The position numbers and the translations under genes are program-made. This document shows, piece by piece, positions 1 through 15,300 of a stretch of DNA of 64,000 nucleotides. Within the stretch, counting starts at the first letter, position 1; each line of letters begins with the position of its first letter. Where the stretch lies: positions 900,399-964,398 of the forward strand of contig NC_087383.1 in assembly GCF_963675165.1 (NCBI RefSeq). The letters run 5' to 3'. The stretch comes from Halichondria panicea (taxonomy: Eukaryota; Porifera; Demospongiae; Suberitida; Halichondriidae). The notes beneath the pieces were generated by a model, which saw only the letters and a list, made by a program, of their open reading frames with translations, made no database searches and was not told the origin of the DNA.

Positions 1-3000
1 GCTTGTCTGGCTTCCACCAAGCCACACATCTCACACACTCCACATCCACCGTAGCCATACCAACAAGTTTCGGACACTCATTTAACTGCCGAAAACCAAG
101 TGTGTCCTTTGAAACAGCTGCTTTCTCGTCACAGCCAAACACAGCTACAGAACCATCTGCCAGTAGAGCGAGGAAATTGTTGCTCATAGGGGATGGGGCA
201 AATGAGACGGACGTCACAGGTGTCGTCATGGAGATTTTGTGTGAAGCCATAGGAGGTGGTATCACACTGAAACGGAACGAGGTGAGGAGAATACAGGCTC
301 CGTCGATAACGGCGACAGGGGCGGAGTTTTGAGGGGAGTGGGTGTGGCTTGTGTCCACGCACCAACGCCAGTTATAGCACCAGTAGTCTCCATCTATAGA
401 AAATCTGTATTATAAGCACTCTCACATTTTCCGCATATACCTGTAGTGAGCATGTGAAGTCTCAGTGGCTTAATTGGATCCCACACAATGCCAACCAGAT
501 CGCCTGTGGGTGTGGTTTTCTTTGACCTTTTGACCCTGATCTCTTGCTTCAGATACCAATGATAATTACCCACCGTCCACAACTGAACTGCACACACAAA
601 CAAATAAAATAAAATAATAATTTTCTTTCAAATGAATAATTTTTACCTTTGGTAGTGTGAGTTGCTTGTTGATCACTGTCTCCATTTTTCAGTAACACTG
701 CCAGCACACTTGAGTCATTGTTCCAGCACACCTCCTGTACAAGCCACGCCCCTTCCTGTAGGGGGAATTCCCCATGCTGAAGGCCGTTGCGCTCAAAGAA
801 CACGATGTCTTGTCGATGAGGCTTCATTTGAGACGATGCTATCAGATTACCACTGGGCCTGAGGGGAGATCAGAATCACACTAATAATTATTGAACAAGC
901 TTGAACAAAAATACTCAGTTTTGCATAAAGAGTGCAGGCTGTATTATATGGTACACTTGTTGTACCTCCAATGTAGACATTGCCCCAGGCCGTTACAGTT
1001 GTCACTGGTGGCTTGCAGCACACACATTCTGTTATAGACACGAATCCTCCGTGCTCCGCTGGCCGAATCGATACAGCTCACCACAAAATACTCTCCATCA
1101 CCACGCCAACTAACTCTTGTTCTCCCATCGTCCCAGCTCAGGGCAGGAGCCACTTCCTACAGTGGGAGGATTCTAGAGTGACAACAAAACATAGTTATGG
1201 CTGTAAAATTACTTCAGGGTGAAGTAATACTAATTACTTGGTGGTGGCCCTTGGGTAGACAACAGTGGCTGTGCATGTATTATAGAGGGTGGCCTGCTAA
1301 CACAGGTCCAAACACATGCTATGGAGACTTTAGGGCCTATTAACCTGGCTGTATTATAGAGGGTGGCCTGCTAACACAGGTCCAAACACATGCTATGAAG
1401 ACTTTGGGGCCATTAACCTGGCTGTATTATAGAGGGTGGCCTGCTAACACAGGTCCAAACACTTGCTATGGAGACTTTAGGGCCTATTAACCTGGCTGTA
1501 TTATAGAGGGTGGCCTGCTAACACAGGTCCAAACACATGCTATGAAGACTTTAGGGCCTATTAACCTGGCTGTATTATAGAGGGTGGCCTGCTAACACAG
1601 GTCCAAACACATGCTATGAAGACTTTAGGGCCTATTAACCTGGCTGTATTATAGAGGGTGGCCTGGCCTGCTAACACAGGTCCAAACACATGCTATGGAG
1701 ACTTTACTGCTAACACAGGTCCAAACACATGCTATGAAGACTTTAGGGCCTATTAACCTGGCTGTATTATAGAGGGTGGCCTGCTAACACAGGTCCAAAC
1801 ACATGCTATGAAGACTTTTGGACCCATTAACCTGGCTGTATTATAGAGGGTGGCCTGCTAACACAGATCCAAACACATGCTATGAAGACTTTGGGGCTTA
1901 TTAACCTGGCTGTATTATAGAGGGTGGCCTGCTAACACAGGTCCAAACACATGCTATGAAGACTTTAGGGCCTATTAACCTGGCTGTATTATAGAGGGTG
2001 GCCTGCTAACACAGGTCCAAACACATGCTATGAAGACTTTTGGACCCATTAACCTGGCTGTATTATAGAGGGTGGCCTGCTAACACAGATCCAAACACAT
2101 GCTATGAAGACTTTGGGGCTTATTAACCTGGCTGTATTATAGAGGGTGGCCTGCTAACACAGGTCCAAACACATGCTATGAAGACTTTGGGGCTTATTAA
2201 CACTAACAAATTCTGAGATATATATATTATTACTGACCGGTTTTTGAGCTGCCTGAGGTTTTGGCTTCCCCTGAGAGCCATGGAACTGTGTCTCCTTCTT
2301 CCCCCACCCGACTGTCACCGGCTGAGCTGCAGGGGAGAGGGATACACACTAAAGAGGAAACTATGGTAATGGTACAGAGCTTCAAGGGAGAGGGATACAC
2401 ACTAATCAGGAAACTATGGTAATGGTGCAGAGAGGCACACACAGTCAATATGATGTCCAGCTAAGCACCAAATTTAATTTTAGCTACTGAAGGCATTATT
2501 TAACTATTATTTTATATAAATTATAGTATTGTGTTTGGGTCACCTTTTATGTCTGTGCTTGATACATACGTAAGAAGACTAAGTTTGTCACTTACATTCA
2601 CCGAAGTCTTCAGGATGAAGAGTGGTTTCCACAATTGAGTCGAAATCCATCGTCATGAGGACTAATTTGTCATCCTTTGTAACCAAAATGACAACGTCTT
2701 GATCAGGGCTCCAGCTCATACCGGCCAGACCAGCATCCACCCCGCCCACACACTCCAGGTCACATGACATCGTGTTATACATAAGGATGTCACCACTCGA
2801 CAGTGCCAGACATACAGATTCAAGATCTGGCACGAATTCCATTGCTATGACTGTGTCCCCGGGTGTCAGGTGACTTGAGAGAGGTGCCATGTTCATAAAC
2901 TGAAAGAATAAAATAATCTCATTCTTATGATCGTATTATTAAAATCGAGAGAGTATTATTATTATTAAATTACCATAATTATTTATTATTTAGGATGAGT

Positions 3001-3371
3001 GCAGGAAATTTTTCAATCGCTGGCTGTAATTCCCCGAACACCTACCCTTCCATTTTCCTCTATACAGCAGAGCTCATTGTCTGCAGCCAGCCACACGCAC
3101 AGCTTGTCGGCATCCACACAGAACTGGTGGAGGACGGAGAGCTGTCCGGCTTGTGAGGGCACAGTGGTGAGATTGGTACCAACCAGGTTCCTCATGTTGA
3201 GTACAAAGTATAAACTGCAGAGAAAGAGAAACGTGAAGTAGGCTAGAGTCGATTGGTTTCTTACATTTTCAGTGTATGGTTTTTTCTGTAGCTTTTCACT
3301 CCACGTGTAGATGGGCGTAACTGTTGTCCGACGGTCACGCCTTCAACTTTAAGGGGAAATCCCTTAGCCAT
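1..3371 (-). CDS. ELP1: Elongator complex protein 1 (ELP1/IKAP), N-terminal part; gene continues beyond the left edge
   Basis: ELP1 is the scaffold of the cytosolic Elongator complex, which modifies wobble uridines in tRNA. The visible exons, read right to left, encode the N-terminal WD40 region: MRNLVGTNLTT near 3195, LECVGGVDAGLAGMSWSPDQ near 2710-2760, VGWGKKETQFHGS near 2300, SWDDGRTRVSWRGDGEYF near 1120, QDIVFFERNGLQHGEF near 780-820, and CVQLWTVGNYHWYLKQE near 545-600, closely following the animal ELP1 order. The leftmost exon (about 390 to 1) continues off the window. The usual start is MRNL at 3195, but an upstream exon at 3371-3267 opens with ATG and joins in frame, so a roughly 40-residue N-terminal extension is possible; I cannot decide between them. 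The intron at about 1220-2230 is filled with a 73-bp tandem repeat. A CRE-like TGACGTCA lies just upstream of 3371. Identity is secure; exact exon edges are not. Confidence 0.95.
1225..2205. repeat. 73-bp minisatellite in an ELP1 intron, about 13 copies
   Basis: A unit of about 73 bp, beginning CTGGCTGTATTATAGAGGGT and continuing through GCTAACACAGGTCCAAACAC, repeats from about 1270 to 2200. Copies are nearly identical. Higher-order structure is visible: a two-unit variant with TTTTGGACCCATT followed by CAGATCC occurs twice (near 1815-1870 and 2035-2090), and one copy near 1665-1730 is partly deleted. A single diverged unit-like stretch recurs at about 12865-12890. No coding function is apparent. 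Confidence 0.93.
2337..2436. repeat. Two-copy direct repeat of about 57 bp in an ELP1 intron
   Basis: The segment around GAGAGGGATACACACTAA, continuing through GGAAACTATGGTAATGGT, occurs twice in a row with a few differences, directly beside an ELP1 exon. Confidence 0.8.
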
Positions 3372-3505
3372 TATATGTGGTGACGTCATGGAAAGCATTG
3401 ATTTGGTAATCTCTCAATTATTATAACACAGATTATCACAGTCCAATTACTGAAAATAATTGCACATGATGAGTAAACAAACACATAATTTATCAGTTAA
3501 AAATG

Positions 3506-4148
3506 TTATTGGTCTTCTTGGTCGTCTAATGAATGGTCCACAACTGTTTTCTTAGGAGAGGGGACTGTTCCTTTCGCTTGCTCTCTCAGGAGAGTCCCTG
3601 CAACAAGTGTGTTAGATCTAAGACAGTGATCATGTAGACTCACTTCTTTCTCTCTCTTTCATTGTCCTTAGTCCACTTCTGTACTGAGACTCTTCTCTTA
3701 TCTCCTGGCTTTTGTCTGGAGCAAAACTGCGCAAATTACAGAAATAATGATTATACTAAACTAACTGACAAACAACTATAAACGGTAGCAGAGATGTAGT
3801 ACCTTTCTACAATGTGTGTGTTCTTGACACACTTGGCACACACACCCTTCATTTCAGCACAAGGCTGACAAAGCTGATGATACGCTTGTTTCACCGTCTT
3901 TTGCTCACACAAAGTACTGCAAAATAATATAACGTGATAGTCAATATGAATGATTCTTACCATTTTTTTGGAACAGTTAAAGGTTTGTATTTGTCATATT
4001 TTTTTCTCCACGCTATTTTCTCCGTGCACCTTCCACACAGACCTCCGAGGCTGACTGATGCAGCTTGTTTGACCTGTCTACTCTGCCCATGTCTTGCAGG
4101 GTTGTAAGCAATGGCGTTATGGTACTTCTGGCTCTTTATTGTAGTCAT
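3506..4148 (-). CDS. C9orf85: C9orf85-like small Cys-rich protein (DUF2039 family)
   Basis: Four exons are readable on the minus strand: about 4148-3965, 3918-3805, 3720-3650 and 3600-3506. The protein starts MTTIKSQKYHNAIAYNP, then carries paired CxxC sites (LCGRCTEKIAWRKKYDKYKP; TLCEQKTVKQAYHQLC; QPCAEMKGVCAKC). This matches the order of basic N-terminus, CQRCxxxxxWRxxYxKYKPL and the Cys-rich core of human C9orf85, so zinc binding is likely. The C-terminus is a short hydrophilic tail ending DDQEDQ. The molecular role of the family is not established. The gene starts 233 bp from, and head-to-head with, the alpha-galactosidase gene. Confidence 0.85.
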
Positions 4149-4381
4149 TACAGCTCCAGCTCTGGCTCCAAAGATCTAGTGTCTTTCACTACCATGTGTT
4201 TGTGATAATGATCGTCAAAACAATTTTAAGGTATATAAAAAATTATACAATACGTTGTAAAATACATACACGACCTTTACCATATCTATGTTTATGACTG
4301 CAACATATCTATGTTTATGCAGCAAATAGCCCCACCCCCCTTTCCTTCAAAGGTCGGTTAATGTGCATCACTGCGCAAGAA
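4149..4381. promoter_or_regulatory. Short divergent spacer between the C9orf85-like and alpha-galactosidase genes
   Basis: The 233 bp between two opposed start codons must hold both promoters. It has an NRF1-like half site (TGCGCA near 4371) just before the galactosidase start. I see no TATA box placed convincingly for either gene. Confidence 0.5.
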
Positions 4382-6399
4382 ATGGCTCAAAGCTTTCCTC
4401 TGATCGTTATTGTACTCTCTCTGGTTGCTGTGGGGCTAGGACTGGACAATGGTAAGATATTTATATCTAGCTGCCTTCGTGTTTACAACCCCCCTTTGAT
4501 CTCATTCACTTGTTGTATTGTTTGCAGGGCTAGGTGAGATGCTACACTGAGCTATAATATAAAACTAAGGTATCTATGCATGCAATGTCCCAGGTCTCAC
4601 TCCTCCCATGGGTTGGAACACCTGGTGTACACTGGGGAGGTAAGCTAAAGACTACAGCTAGTTAGCTAGCTACTCCATTATCAAAATATAGATGTGGACG
4701 TGACTACTGCGACAGTAAGGAAATCATGTCCATCGCTGATGCCATGGTGGCAAATGGCATGCAGGCATTTGGTTATGAGTACATCAACATGGACGGTGAG
4801 CTTTATTCTCTCCTGTTTCCCACTGTCTGACCCCCTCCCTCTAGACTGTTGGGCTGATCACAGAGACTCCAACGGGAATATTGTGCCTGACAAAAATCGA
4901 TTCCCAGAGTAAGAAAGACATTGTTTTATCGTGTTTTCATGTGTGCATGTTTACTGCAGTGGACTGATGCCTGTAATTCAGTATGTGAACAGCAAAGGAT
5001 TTAAGTTTGGGCTGGTACGTACGAATTAAGTTAACGATAAATTTACAACTGTCTCCTCCAGTACACAGATGCAGGAGTGTACACATGCAGCCAGGGAGGT
5101 AGAGACCACAAGATCCCCGGTAGCTATGGATACTACGAGCAGGACGCTAAGACGTACGCACAGTGGGGTGTTGAATGTGAGTATAAAACTGCCTAGGGAA
5201 ATTACTGTATGTATAATAATATTGGATACTACATACATAGACGTTAAGATGGATTGGTGTAACACTAAAGTCAATGGCACTGAACTTGATCCAAAGGTCC
5301 AATACGCGCAAATGGTGAGTATTTTACCTCACTATATAAATAATTATTCGAAATGTTTTTTCTTCTTTTAGTCGAAGGCCCTGAATGAAACTGGAAAATC
5401 TATCTTCTTCAACTCTTGCGAATGGGGTGTGGAAGATCCATGGGAGTGGATGGCGCAGTATGCCAATTCCTGGAGGAGTGGGCCTGATCACCACGACGAC
5501 TGGAAGTCCACCTCACAGATTATTGAGATCAATGCAGACAAAGGAAAATACGGCAGTAAGCTGTTATCATAAAGTGTGTGTATTTGTCTCTATATGTATA
5601 GTTGCTGTACTCAGATCCGGGGGGTTGGAATGACGCAGATTTCCTGATGACTGGGGGTCAGGGCTGTGAAGACAACGTCCCCCTGAAGCATTGTCCTGGA
5701 ATGACTGATACAGAATATCGTACAGAGTTCATCATGTGGTGCATCATGGGATCATCTCTCTTGGTTTCCACGGATATCAGGAACATGACAGATATCATGA
5801 AGATGGTATAACTATTTTGTACATCGTCTGTTCTGTCGTTGAAATACTTCTTCCTAGGCTCTACTCAATAAAGAACTTATTGATGTTAACCAGGACAAAA
5901 AAAATGGTATGCGTATATAGCCTATAATTCTTAGACAGTATAATTATACTAGTGATACTACATTTGTGCATTATTTTTGTTCTCGAATACTATCAGGAAC
6001 TGGCGGTAACAGGATTGGAAACTGGGACTGCAGTGAGGGGTCCAAATACTGTCAAATATGGGCCAAGCATCTCCACGATGGCCGTTATGCTGTTGCTCTC
6101 TACAATGCTGTGAGTAATACTAGTCAGAGATAACGTATGCAAGGCTGTGTTAATAATATCGTGTTTGTTTAATTAGGGAGAGAAATCCCATGACATCACA
6201 TTTAAGTTTGATCTTCTGGGAAAGTCCTGGACATCTGTTACCATGAGAGACCTGTGGGCCCACAAGGACTTGGGCACATTCACCACAAGGTATGGAGTAA
6301 TACTAATTTTGCATTTGTTGTAATTTTCTTTGCTACAGCTTTTCGGCTGAAGTTGAATCTCATGGTGCACAAGTGTACATGGTAGCACCCACCTCTTAG
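4382..6399 (+). CDS. Secreted/lysosomal alpha-galactosidase (glycoside hydrolase family 27), 13 exons
   Basis: Hydrolyses terminal alpha-linked galactose (or N-acetylgalactosamine) in the lysosome or outside the cell. Exons: 4382-4451, 4594-4639, 4692-4795, 4845-4908, 4960-5014, 5062-5176, 5241-5314, 5372-5555, 5615-5805, 5858-5906, 5997-6109, 6177-6289, 6339-6399; these sum to 413 codons with consistent phases (412 aa). A signal peptide ([20 protein letters not shown]) is followed by [10 protein letters not shown], the hallmark GH27 start. The nucleophile Asp is in YVKMDWCN and the acid/base Asp is expected in [27 protein letters not shown] is the conserved loop. The C-terminal part resembles the family beta-domain. 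Exon 9 could start at 5602 or 5615; only 5615 keeps NPGGWND in frame. Animal GLA and NAGA share this fold, so substrate preference cannot be fixed here. Confidence 0.93.
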
Positions 6400-6669
6400 A
6401 GATTATACTGATAGACTGAAGCATGGCGATAAGAATTGCTTTTTATACATGTAATTTATGTGAATGGAGTGCATTGTGCTTACAGCTGTGTGCATGTATT
6501 CTGGTTGTAGCTAGGTTGCCCCTTAATTTGTACGTACATACATATAATTTTTTGCCATTGTTTTTCATGCCTTTCGATAATAATTATTACTACACACACA
6601 AAAATCAATGAAGTTATCGAAAAGTAGCTATCAGTTCAGTCCATTCACTTGCGGTCATGCAGAAATTCC
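6400..6669. other. Convergent intergenic spacer, no gene seen
   Basis: AT-rich 3' flanks of the galactosidase gene (plus) and the membrane coiled-coil gene (minus). I see no RNA gene or repeat of note. Confidence 0.5.
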
Positions 6670-8687
6670 TTATAGCTTGTTGGCTGATAGAGATTCAAAG
6701 ATTCCACTGTCGTTGGCATCCATGCCTGAATCATTCATCACTGACTCTGATAATCTGTGCAAAAGTATAAGGACATAATTGTAACCATGTAATATAACAG
6801 CGGAATATAAGCTTACCTTATCTTGAGTTGAATTGCCTTGTCAGTAGCCAGTCTCAGTTTTTGTTGAGTAACCTCAAGATTTCCTTTCAGTGCATATTTA
6901 GTCTTCTGTAGATCTTGCTGGAGTTCTATAAATAGTTCTGTAGTCGTCATTTCTTTGTTGTTTCGTTGCTGTCTCTCTTCATCCAGTTTCTCCTGTAGTG
7001 ATTTCAATTCCATTTGTGCTTTACACTCGAGTATTTGGAACCAAGACAGACTTCTTTGGGTCTTCTCTAGCTTTTTATTTACTTCTGCCAAAACCGTTGC
7101 GTGTTCAGAGTAGATTCGTCTTCTGGAATTTCCTCCATCCCATTTTTCCTTTTTTAGTTCCTCCTTGGTCAAGACCAGCCTCTCCTGTGCCTCTACCTCC
7201 TGCAGCTGACATTGCCTCAACTGTGTCTTCAAGTCCAGCAGATCTTTAAGCTGCACAGCTTTCGTCCCATTCAGTGCATTTCTTTCCATAGTTATTTTAA
7301 AGAGTTGTAAGTCCACGGACAGTTTGAGTCCTACAAAAAAGAGTGGCTAAATGTATCTACTGTATTCAAGAGATGATTAGCTGACGTACCACATACAACC
7401 TTGAGATCCTCAGACAGTCTCTTGTTGATGTTGTTTTGGGTCCAGAGGTAGTGGAGAATGGGACAGAGTAGAGACCCATACATCACACTCACACAGATCA
7501 ACCCGAGAGTGAGTCGCTGTGAACAGTACACACGTACGGTAAACTACTGTATATTTATTCAACTGATTTTGACTCACATTATGTGTTGTCCATTTGGCCC
7601 AATAAAGTGGGAGAGAGTTGAGTATCAGTTCACGGATGTACAGCTTGAGCTGCTTAAGGTAGGCCAGGCAACCAGAGTTGACTTCTGTGGTATGATTAAA
7701 TCCATAATCGATGGGCTGAGGTAGTAGGGGTAGACGGGTTGTCATCACAAAGGGCCTAGTAACAGAGTGGAGGGTGATTGCATCGATTTCAATGGGATAT
7801 TCGGGTTCCATTTCCAGAATTTGCTCAAATCCATAACAGATGGGCTGAGGTAGTAGAGGTAGGGGGGTGGTCATCACAAAAGGCCCAGTAACAGAGTGGG
7901 AAGCAATTGGTAGAGGGTGGAGGATGGTTGCATTGAGATCAAGGAATGAGTTGATGAAGAGGTGAGTAGATTCTCTGACACTTTCAATCAACTGCTCATC
8001 AGTCTGTAATGAAACAATAATGTTAATAATTATAATGGTAAACTTATTGCTTGAGAAAACTAAGGCTCACATTTTCCACAAAACATCTGCTGTTTGGTTG
8101 GAACAAGGACCATTCCAAAGATAGGGTGAATACTTTGTCTGGAGACAGTAGGTTTAGGTTGTTGTACACAGGTGAGAGCTGCGCAGTCCTCTCAGAGACA
8201 CGTTCAACGAGAGATGAGTCGACTACTTCATAGGAAGGAACAGCAAAAACACTCCTGACATTGAGGACATCAGCCTGCATTTGGAAGATAAAAATAATCG
8301 GTTTGTTTGCCATAACTGGTTTGCTAGCAAAAAATAAAAATGATAGGCTACCTAGCTAGCTAGTAGGCTTCAGCAATAATTATTTATACCTCATCTGCAC
8401 ACTGTCCATTTGGCCTGAACAAGGACCATTCAAGAGAGCTAGAGAGGGTAAACCCACTATCTTGAGACAGTAGCTTCAAGTCACTGGGAGCAGTGGACAG
8501 CTCAGTGCCTGGAAGAGAACAACAGTCAAAATACTCAATAAAATCAATAACACCTACTTGAAAAAAACCCAGACTGAGAAAGCAGTTTAGTTGTCTTATC
8601 AAAGAGAATGGGCGGAGCCGACAATCCTACAAGGAGAGTGACTGCTGTAACTATGGCACGCACGGCACATGCATCGAAGAAGATCAT
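6670..8687 (-). CDS. Unrecognised type I membrane protein: signal peptide, duplicated lumenal modules, one transmembrane helix, long coiled coil
   Basis: Seven exons with consistent phases: 8687-8558, 8508-8390, 8274-8071, 8003-7578, 7516-7390, 7330-6817, 6754-6670 (534 aa). Residues 1-24 (MIFFDACAVRAIVTAVTLLV) look like a signal peptide. The lumenal part (about 25-290) has two internal duplications. One is SGFTLSSSLEWSLFRPNGQC versus KVFTLSLEWSLFQPNSRC in adjacent exons. The other is HSVTGPFVMTTPLPLLPQPI versus HSVTRPFVMTTRLPLLPQPI about 40 residues apart. Residues about 296-318 (LTLGLICVSVMYGSLLCPIL) form the transmembrane helix. Residues about 330-515 are a charged coiled coil, and the tail ends GIFESLSANKL. 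I do not recognise the family; a coiled-coil tether or trafficking receptor is a guess. It starts 217 bp from, and divergent to, the TRF-like gene. Confidence 0.8.
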
Positions 8688-8904
8688 CTTGAAACACTTT
8701 TCAGCAGCTCAGAATAAGTTTTAGTTTCTGGAGCAGAAGTAAAATTAATGCTAGTTTCTATAGCATTTTCTTTGTACGCTATGACGTGACGTCACATGTA
8801 TGGCGCATGCGCAAGCTAGTGGTAAAGATCGTTAATGAAACTTAAACAGCTGCAAAAACATTATATTAACGACCCTTTTCCAACTAAATTTTCAAAGTTA
8901 GCGA
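8688..8904. promoter_or_regulatory. Bidirectional promoter with CRE, NRF1-like and GGTAAAGATCGTTAA sites
   Basis: This 217-bp spacer separates two opposed start codons. It contains TGACGTGACGTCAC (8783-8796, CRE-like), GCGCATGCGC (8803-8812, matching the NRF1 palindrome) and GGTAAAGATCGTTAA (8821-8835). The last motif recurs in two other divergent spacers of this window. Confidence 0.65.
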
Positions 8905-11685
<2,781 letters not shown>

Positions 11686-12327
11686 TAGCTAGTGTTGCCT
11701 TCTGTGAACCTTTCAACGTTTTTGGCAGGTTATGGTTTTGAGTTTTCTGATCGCTTATAATTTTATATATCTAATCTTTTTATCACACTATGGTTTTGAG
11801 TTTCAACATAAAACTACATGTAACATGATTGTATATATTATTGAACACAAATTTGTTGTAATAATATTCATTTCTTGTTTTTGTCATTAATTTACTTCTG
11901 AATAATTTGTTATGTGTTGGAGTAATTTGGTGGCTATAATTATAATAACATTTGCAGCACGAAATCTCTTGTTTAGAAACAGCAATGCATTTATTCGGAA
12001 GCAACTAATTAAGTCAGTGATGATTCAACAGATAACACTGACACTTACGCACGTACATCATTTCTTTCTAAGCTTTCCAGAAAATCATAAATGTTTGAAA
12101 TTGGATCAATGATACCAAAGTTACGGCTGTTCAACTGCAACCCCCCCCCCCCCCGTTTAATCCATGGTTATACGTACATTTGTACATGTGCACGGTGGGT
12201 ATAATTACACGTCTCATGATGAACTGTTATTACTCATAGAGAATCAACTAAGTATACAAAATCACTATACTAAAGATGCACACACACAAACACATAATAA
12301 TATTGAGAGCCTATTAAGACACGACTC
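11686..12327. other. Convergent spacer with poly-C tract
   Basis: Joins the 3' ends of the TRF-like gene (plus) and the adaptor gene (minus). AT-rich; contains a C16 run near 12140. Nothing gene-like is seen. Confidence 0.5.
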
Positions 12328-15300
12328 TTATCTAGACTTCGAATCACTGAGTCTCTCTTTAGCCATTTTTAAAATCTGTGCTGCGTTCTTTTTCAAAAGT
12401 TCGGCATCATGTTTTTCTCGTCTTGCCAACTCCAGTTCCCTCTTGGCCTCCTCTCTCATTTCATCCGCCTCAGCTTTCACTAGCTGTGCCATTCGAAGGA
12501 TCTCTTTGACTTGCCGCAAAGTACCTGGGACATTGTGGGTGGAGTCCAGTGGAGAAAGGGGCGGAGTTCCTTTAGGGTACTGCAATGTGTGTGAGGGGTG
12601 TGAGGGAAGAGGAAGTAGTAGATAATAATCATGATACATGATATTTTCTGTATAAAATGCTAGTCAACAACAGAACTAGATTACAAAAACATAGGATTGG
12701 CCAATGTAACAACATCAAGTATAACAGCATCGTTTTACAATAACGTACCTAACAGTAACAGTCAAAACACTTAAATACCACATTCAACATTAAGGTATAC
12801 AGTATTATAAACCTTGGCTGTAATGAACAGGTGGCCTATAATGGATGATCGATGGGCCCATAACCTGGCTGTATTTATAGAGGGTTGAACATGCCTTATA
12901 AGGTAACTACATACATCCCTGCACTCACTCCTTGTGATCCCCCTGATAGTGAACGGTCTCGCTCAATGCTCCGATCGCCTCCCTCTGCTCGCAGAGTTCC
13001 CAGTCGATCGGATTGACCTTTTGAACCTATCCTCGACAGTCCCGGTGAACCATGCGATCGTGACCCCGTGCTCCCGCTGGACATGATGGGACTTCCTCGA
13101 TCAGATTGGGACGAGGAGGCTGGTCTTGGTACATCATACTCTCCAACTTTCGTACTACGAGGGGATTCGTTTACAGGAGAGACCCATTCGCTGGGTTTAT
13201 CGTACTCAATACTGTCCACTTTCTCCTTGAAAACATTGTCCTGTATTATCTCTATATACTCGTCAGAGGGAGTATCAGAGGGATTCATCATTACGTAACT
13301 GCTTGTACTTTGACCCTGACTAGACGTCTCCAATGGTTCTGGAACAATTCCGACGCCCACAGTTTTATCAGCAGAGTCCGTGGAATTCGGTGCTGCCTGG
13401 GGGTCAAAATAATCGACCATCTCATATTCACTGTTATCAGATTCTTCCTTGGAGGGTGGTCCATCACCCATGGTCATGTCTTCATAGAGAGATTCACTTT
13501 CCAAAGACTCTTTGTCCTGTTTTTCTGCCTCCTCTCCCTCGGCTACTGGTTCGTCTTGCAATTGTTTTTCTTCTGCTGCGATTTCCTTCACCTCTGGTGG
13601 TATAGCTTCATCGACCTCACTAGGAACAACATTCTCATCTTCTGCTACTTCTTCTTCTTTTTCTTTTTCAATAATTTCTTGATCTTTTATTTCGACTGGT
13701 GCTGCCTGTTCAGTATCTTTCGTGTCATTGTTCATTTTCGTATCATCGTTTGAATTTGTATCATCAATAGCTACCGTGTCATCTTTTGCTGCCTCCATGA
13801 CATTATCGCTGATTTTCGGATCATCGTTAGTTTGCGGATTGTCGTTGGCTTTCGGATCATCGTTGGTTTTCGAATCGTCGCTGATTTTTGGATCATCTTT
13901 TGCTATCTCCATTACATCATCAGTAGCAGTTTCTATAGATTCTTCCTTGCTCTCTGAATTTTCCTCAATGATGGACGGCTCTCTGCTAGACTCAATAGGA
14001 GGTGTGGCCTCGTCTGTTGAAGGGGGTGTGGTCTCTTCAGGGATCGGTGAAAATGCGTGTACCAGAGGTACTTCCTCTTCCGCCTCCTCAACAGGAAATG
14101 TAATTTCCTCTGTAATAATGGGTGTGGTCTCTTCATCAATAAGGGGCGTGGTCTCTTCATTAAGAGTAGAAGAGGGTTTGTCATTACTGGGGATTGTGCC
14201 TTGTGTTCGTCTTCTTGGCCGAGGCTTTGGTACAGGAATGGGCGTGGCAGGGGGTGGTGCGTTTGTAGTGGAAGCACGTGGCTTAGCAGGTGGTTGAGGA
14301 GGGCGTGGCTTAATGACAGGCACAACTGGCTCCGTCGATTCAGTAGGCGGAGTCTCAATAACAGTCTTTGATGGCTTGCGGGGAGGAAGGGGGCGTTCCT
14401 TTGATGGCTTCCTTGGTGGAGTGGGTTTCTTCTTGACCTCAGAGAGAGCACCCTCCGTGTCAGCTGCTGTGTCCTGTGTGCAGGAGAGGAGGAGGAAAGT
14501 CATTGTGAGGAATAAGCTACAAATAAAAGTAGTAGAATTGGACGAAATTATTCTGCAATACGTTCAACGCTGTACTATAACGTACGTACACTAATTAAAG
14601 GTGTGTCTAGGAATGCAAGCAGTTAACCCACGAAATTTATTTATAACAAAATGCTTTTAGAGGTCATTCCATGAAATTTAAGTGCCTCGAAAATTTCACG
14701 CTATACGGTTGATAGAAATACAGAACTACAGAATGCATCTACCAGTATGACTTAATTACCTGAACTGGTGATATTTCATTTCTCGGTGTTTTAGGTGGAG
14801 TGAGTGGTTTCATCTTTGGCATGATAGGTGCTGACGGGCGATGACCCTTCTTGGTTTGTGAGGATGGTGAGGGTGTGGGGGGTGTGGGGAGTGGCTTGTG
14901 TGATGCTGTGGGGGAGGGGGGTGGACTCTCGTCCTGTACGGAGATGGCAAAGTCATTGTATGTTGTTACTGTAAAATCATGCATGATACACAATCTTAAC
15001 GAGCTCATTGTAAGCTTTCAGAAAATCATAAGATTAAGGTTATATTGGACCAACTATAAACTAAAGTTATGGCCGTTCAAAGATGCTTCGTTTAATACTG
15101 CATGGGCAAATGTACCACAAAACTCAAGCACTCGTAACTGAATGGGGACAGTCCCCAGAACCAAATGTACCACAAAACTCAAGCACTCGTAACTGAATGG
15201 GGACAGTCCCCAGAACCAAATGTACCACAAAACTCAAGCACTCGTAACTGAATGGGGACAGTCCCCAGAACCAAATGTACCACAAAACTCAAGCACTCGT

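Noticed and set aside
13106-14371. Plus-strand frames of 90-215 residues, Phe- or Ser-rich
   Set aside because: Antisense shadows of the long minus-strand exon of the adaptor gene, which has a coherent protein and splice sites.
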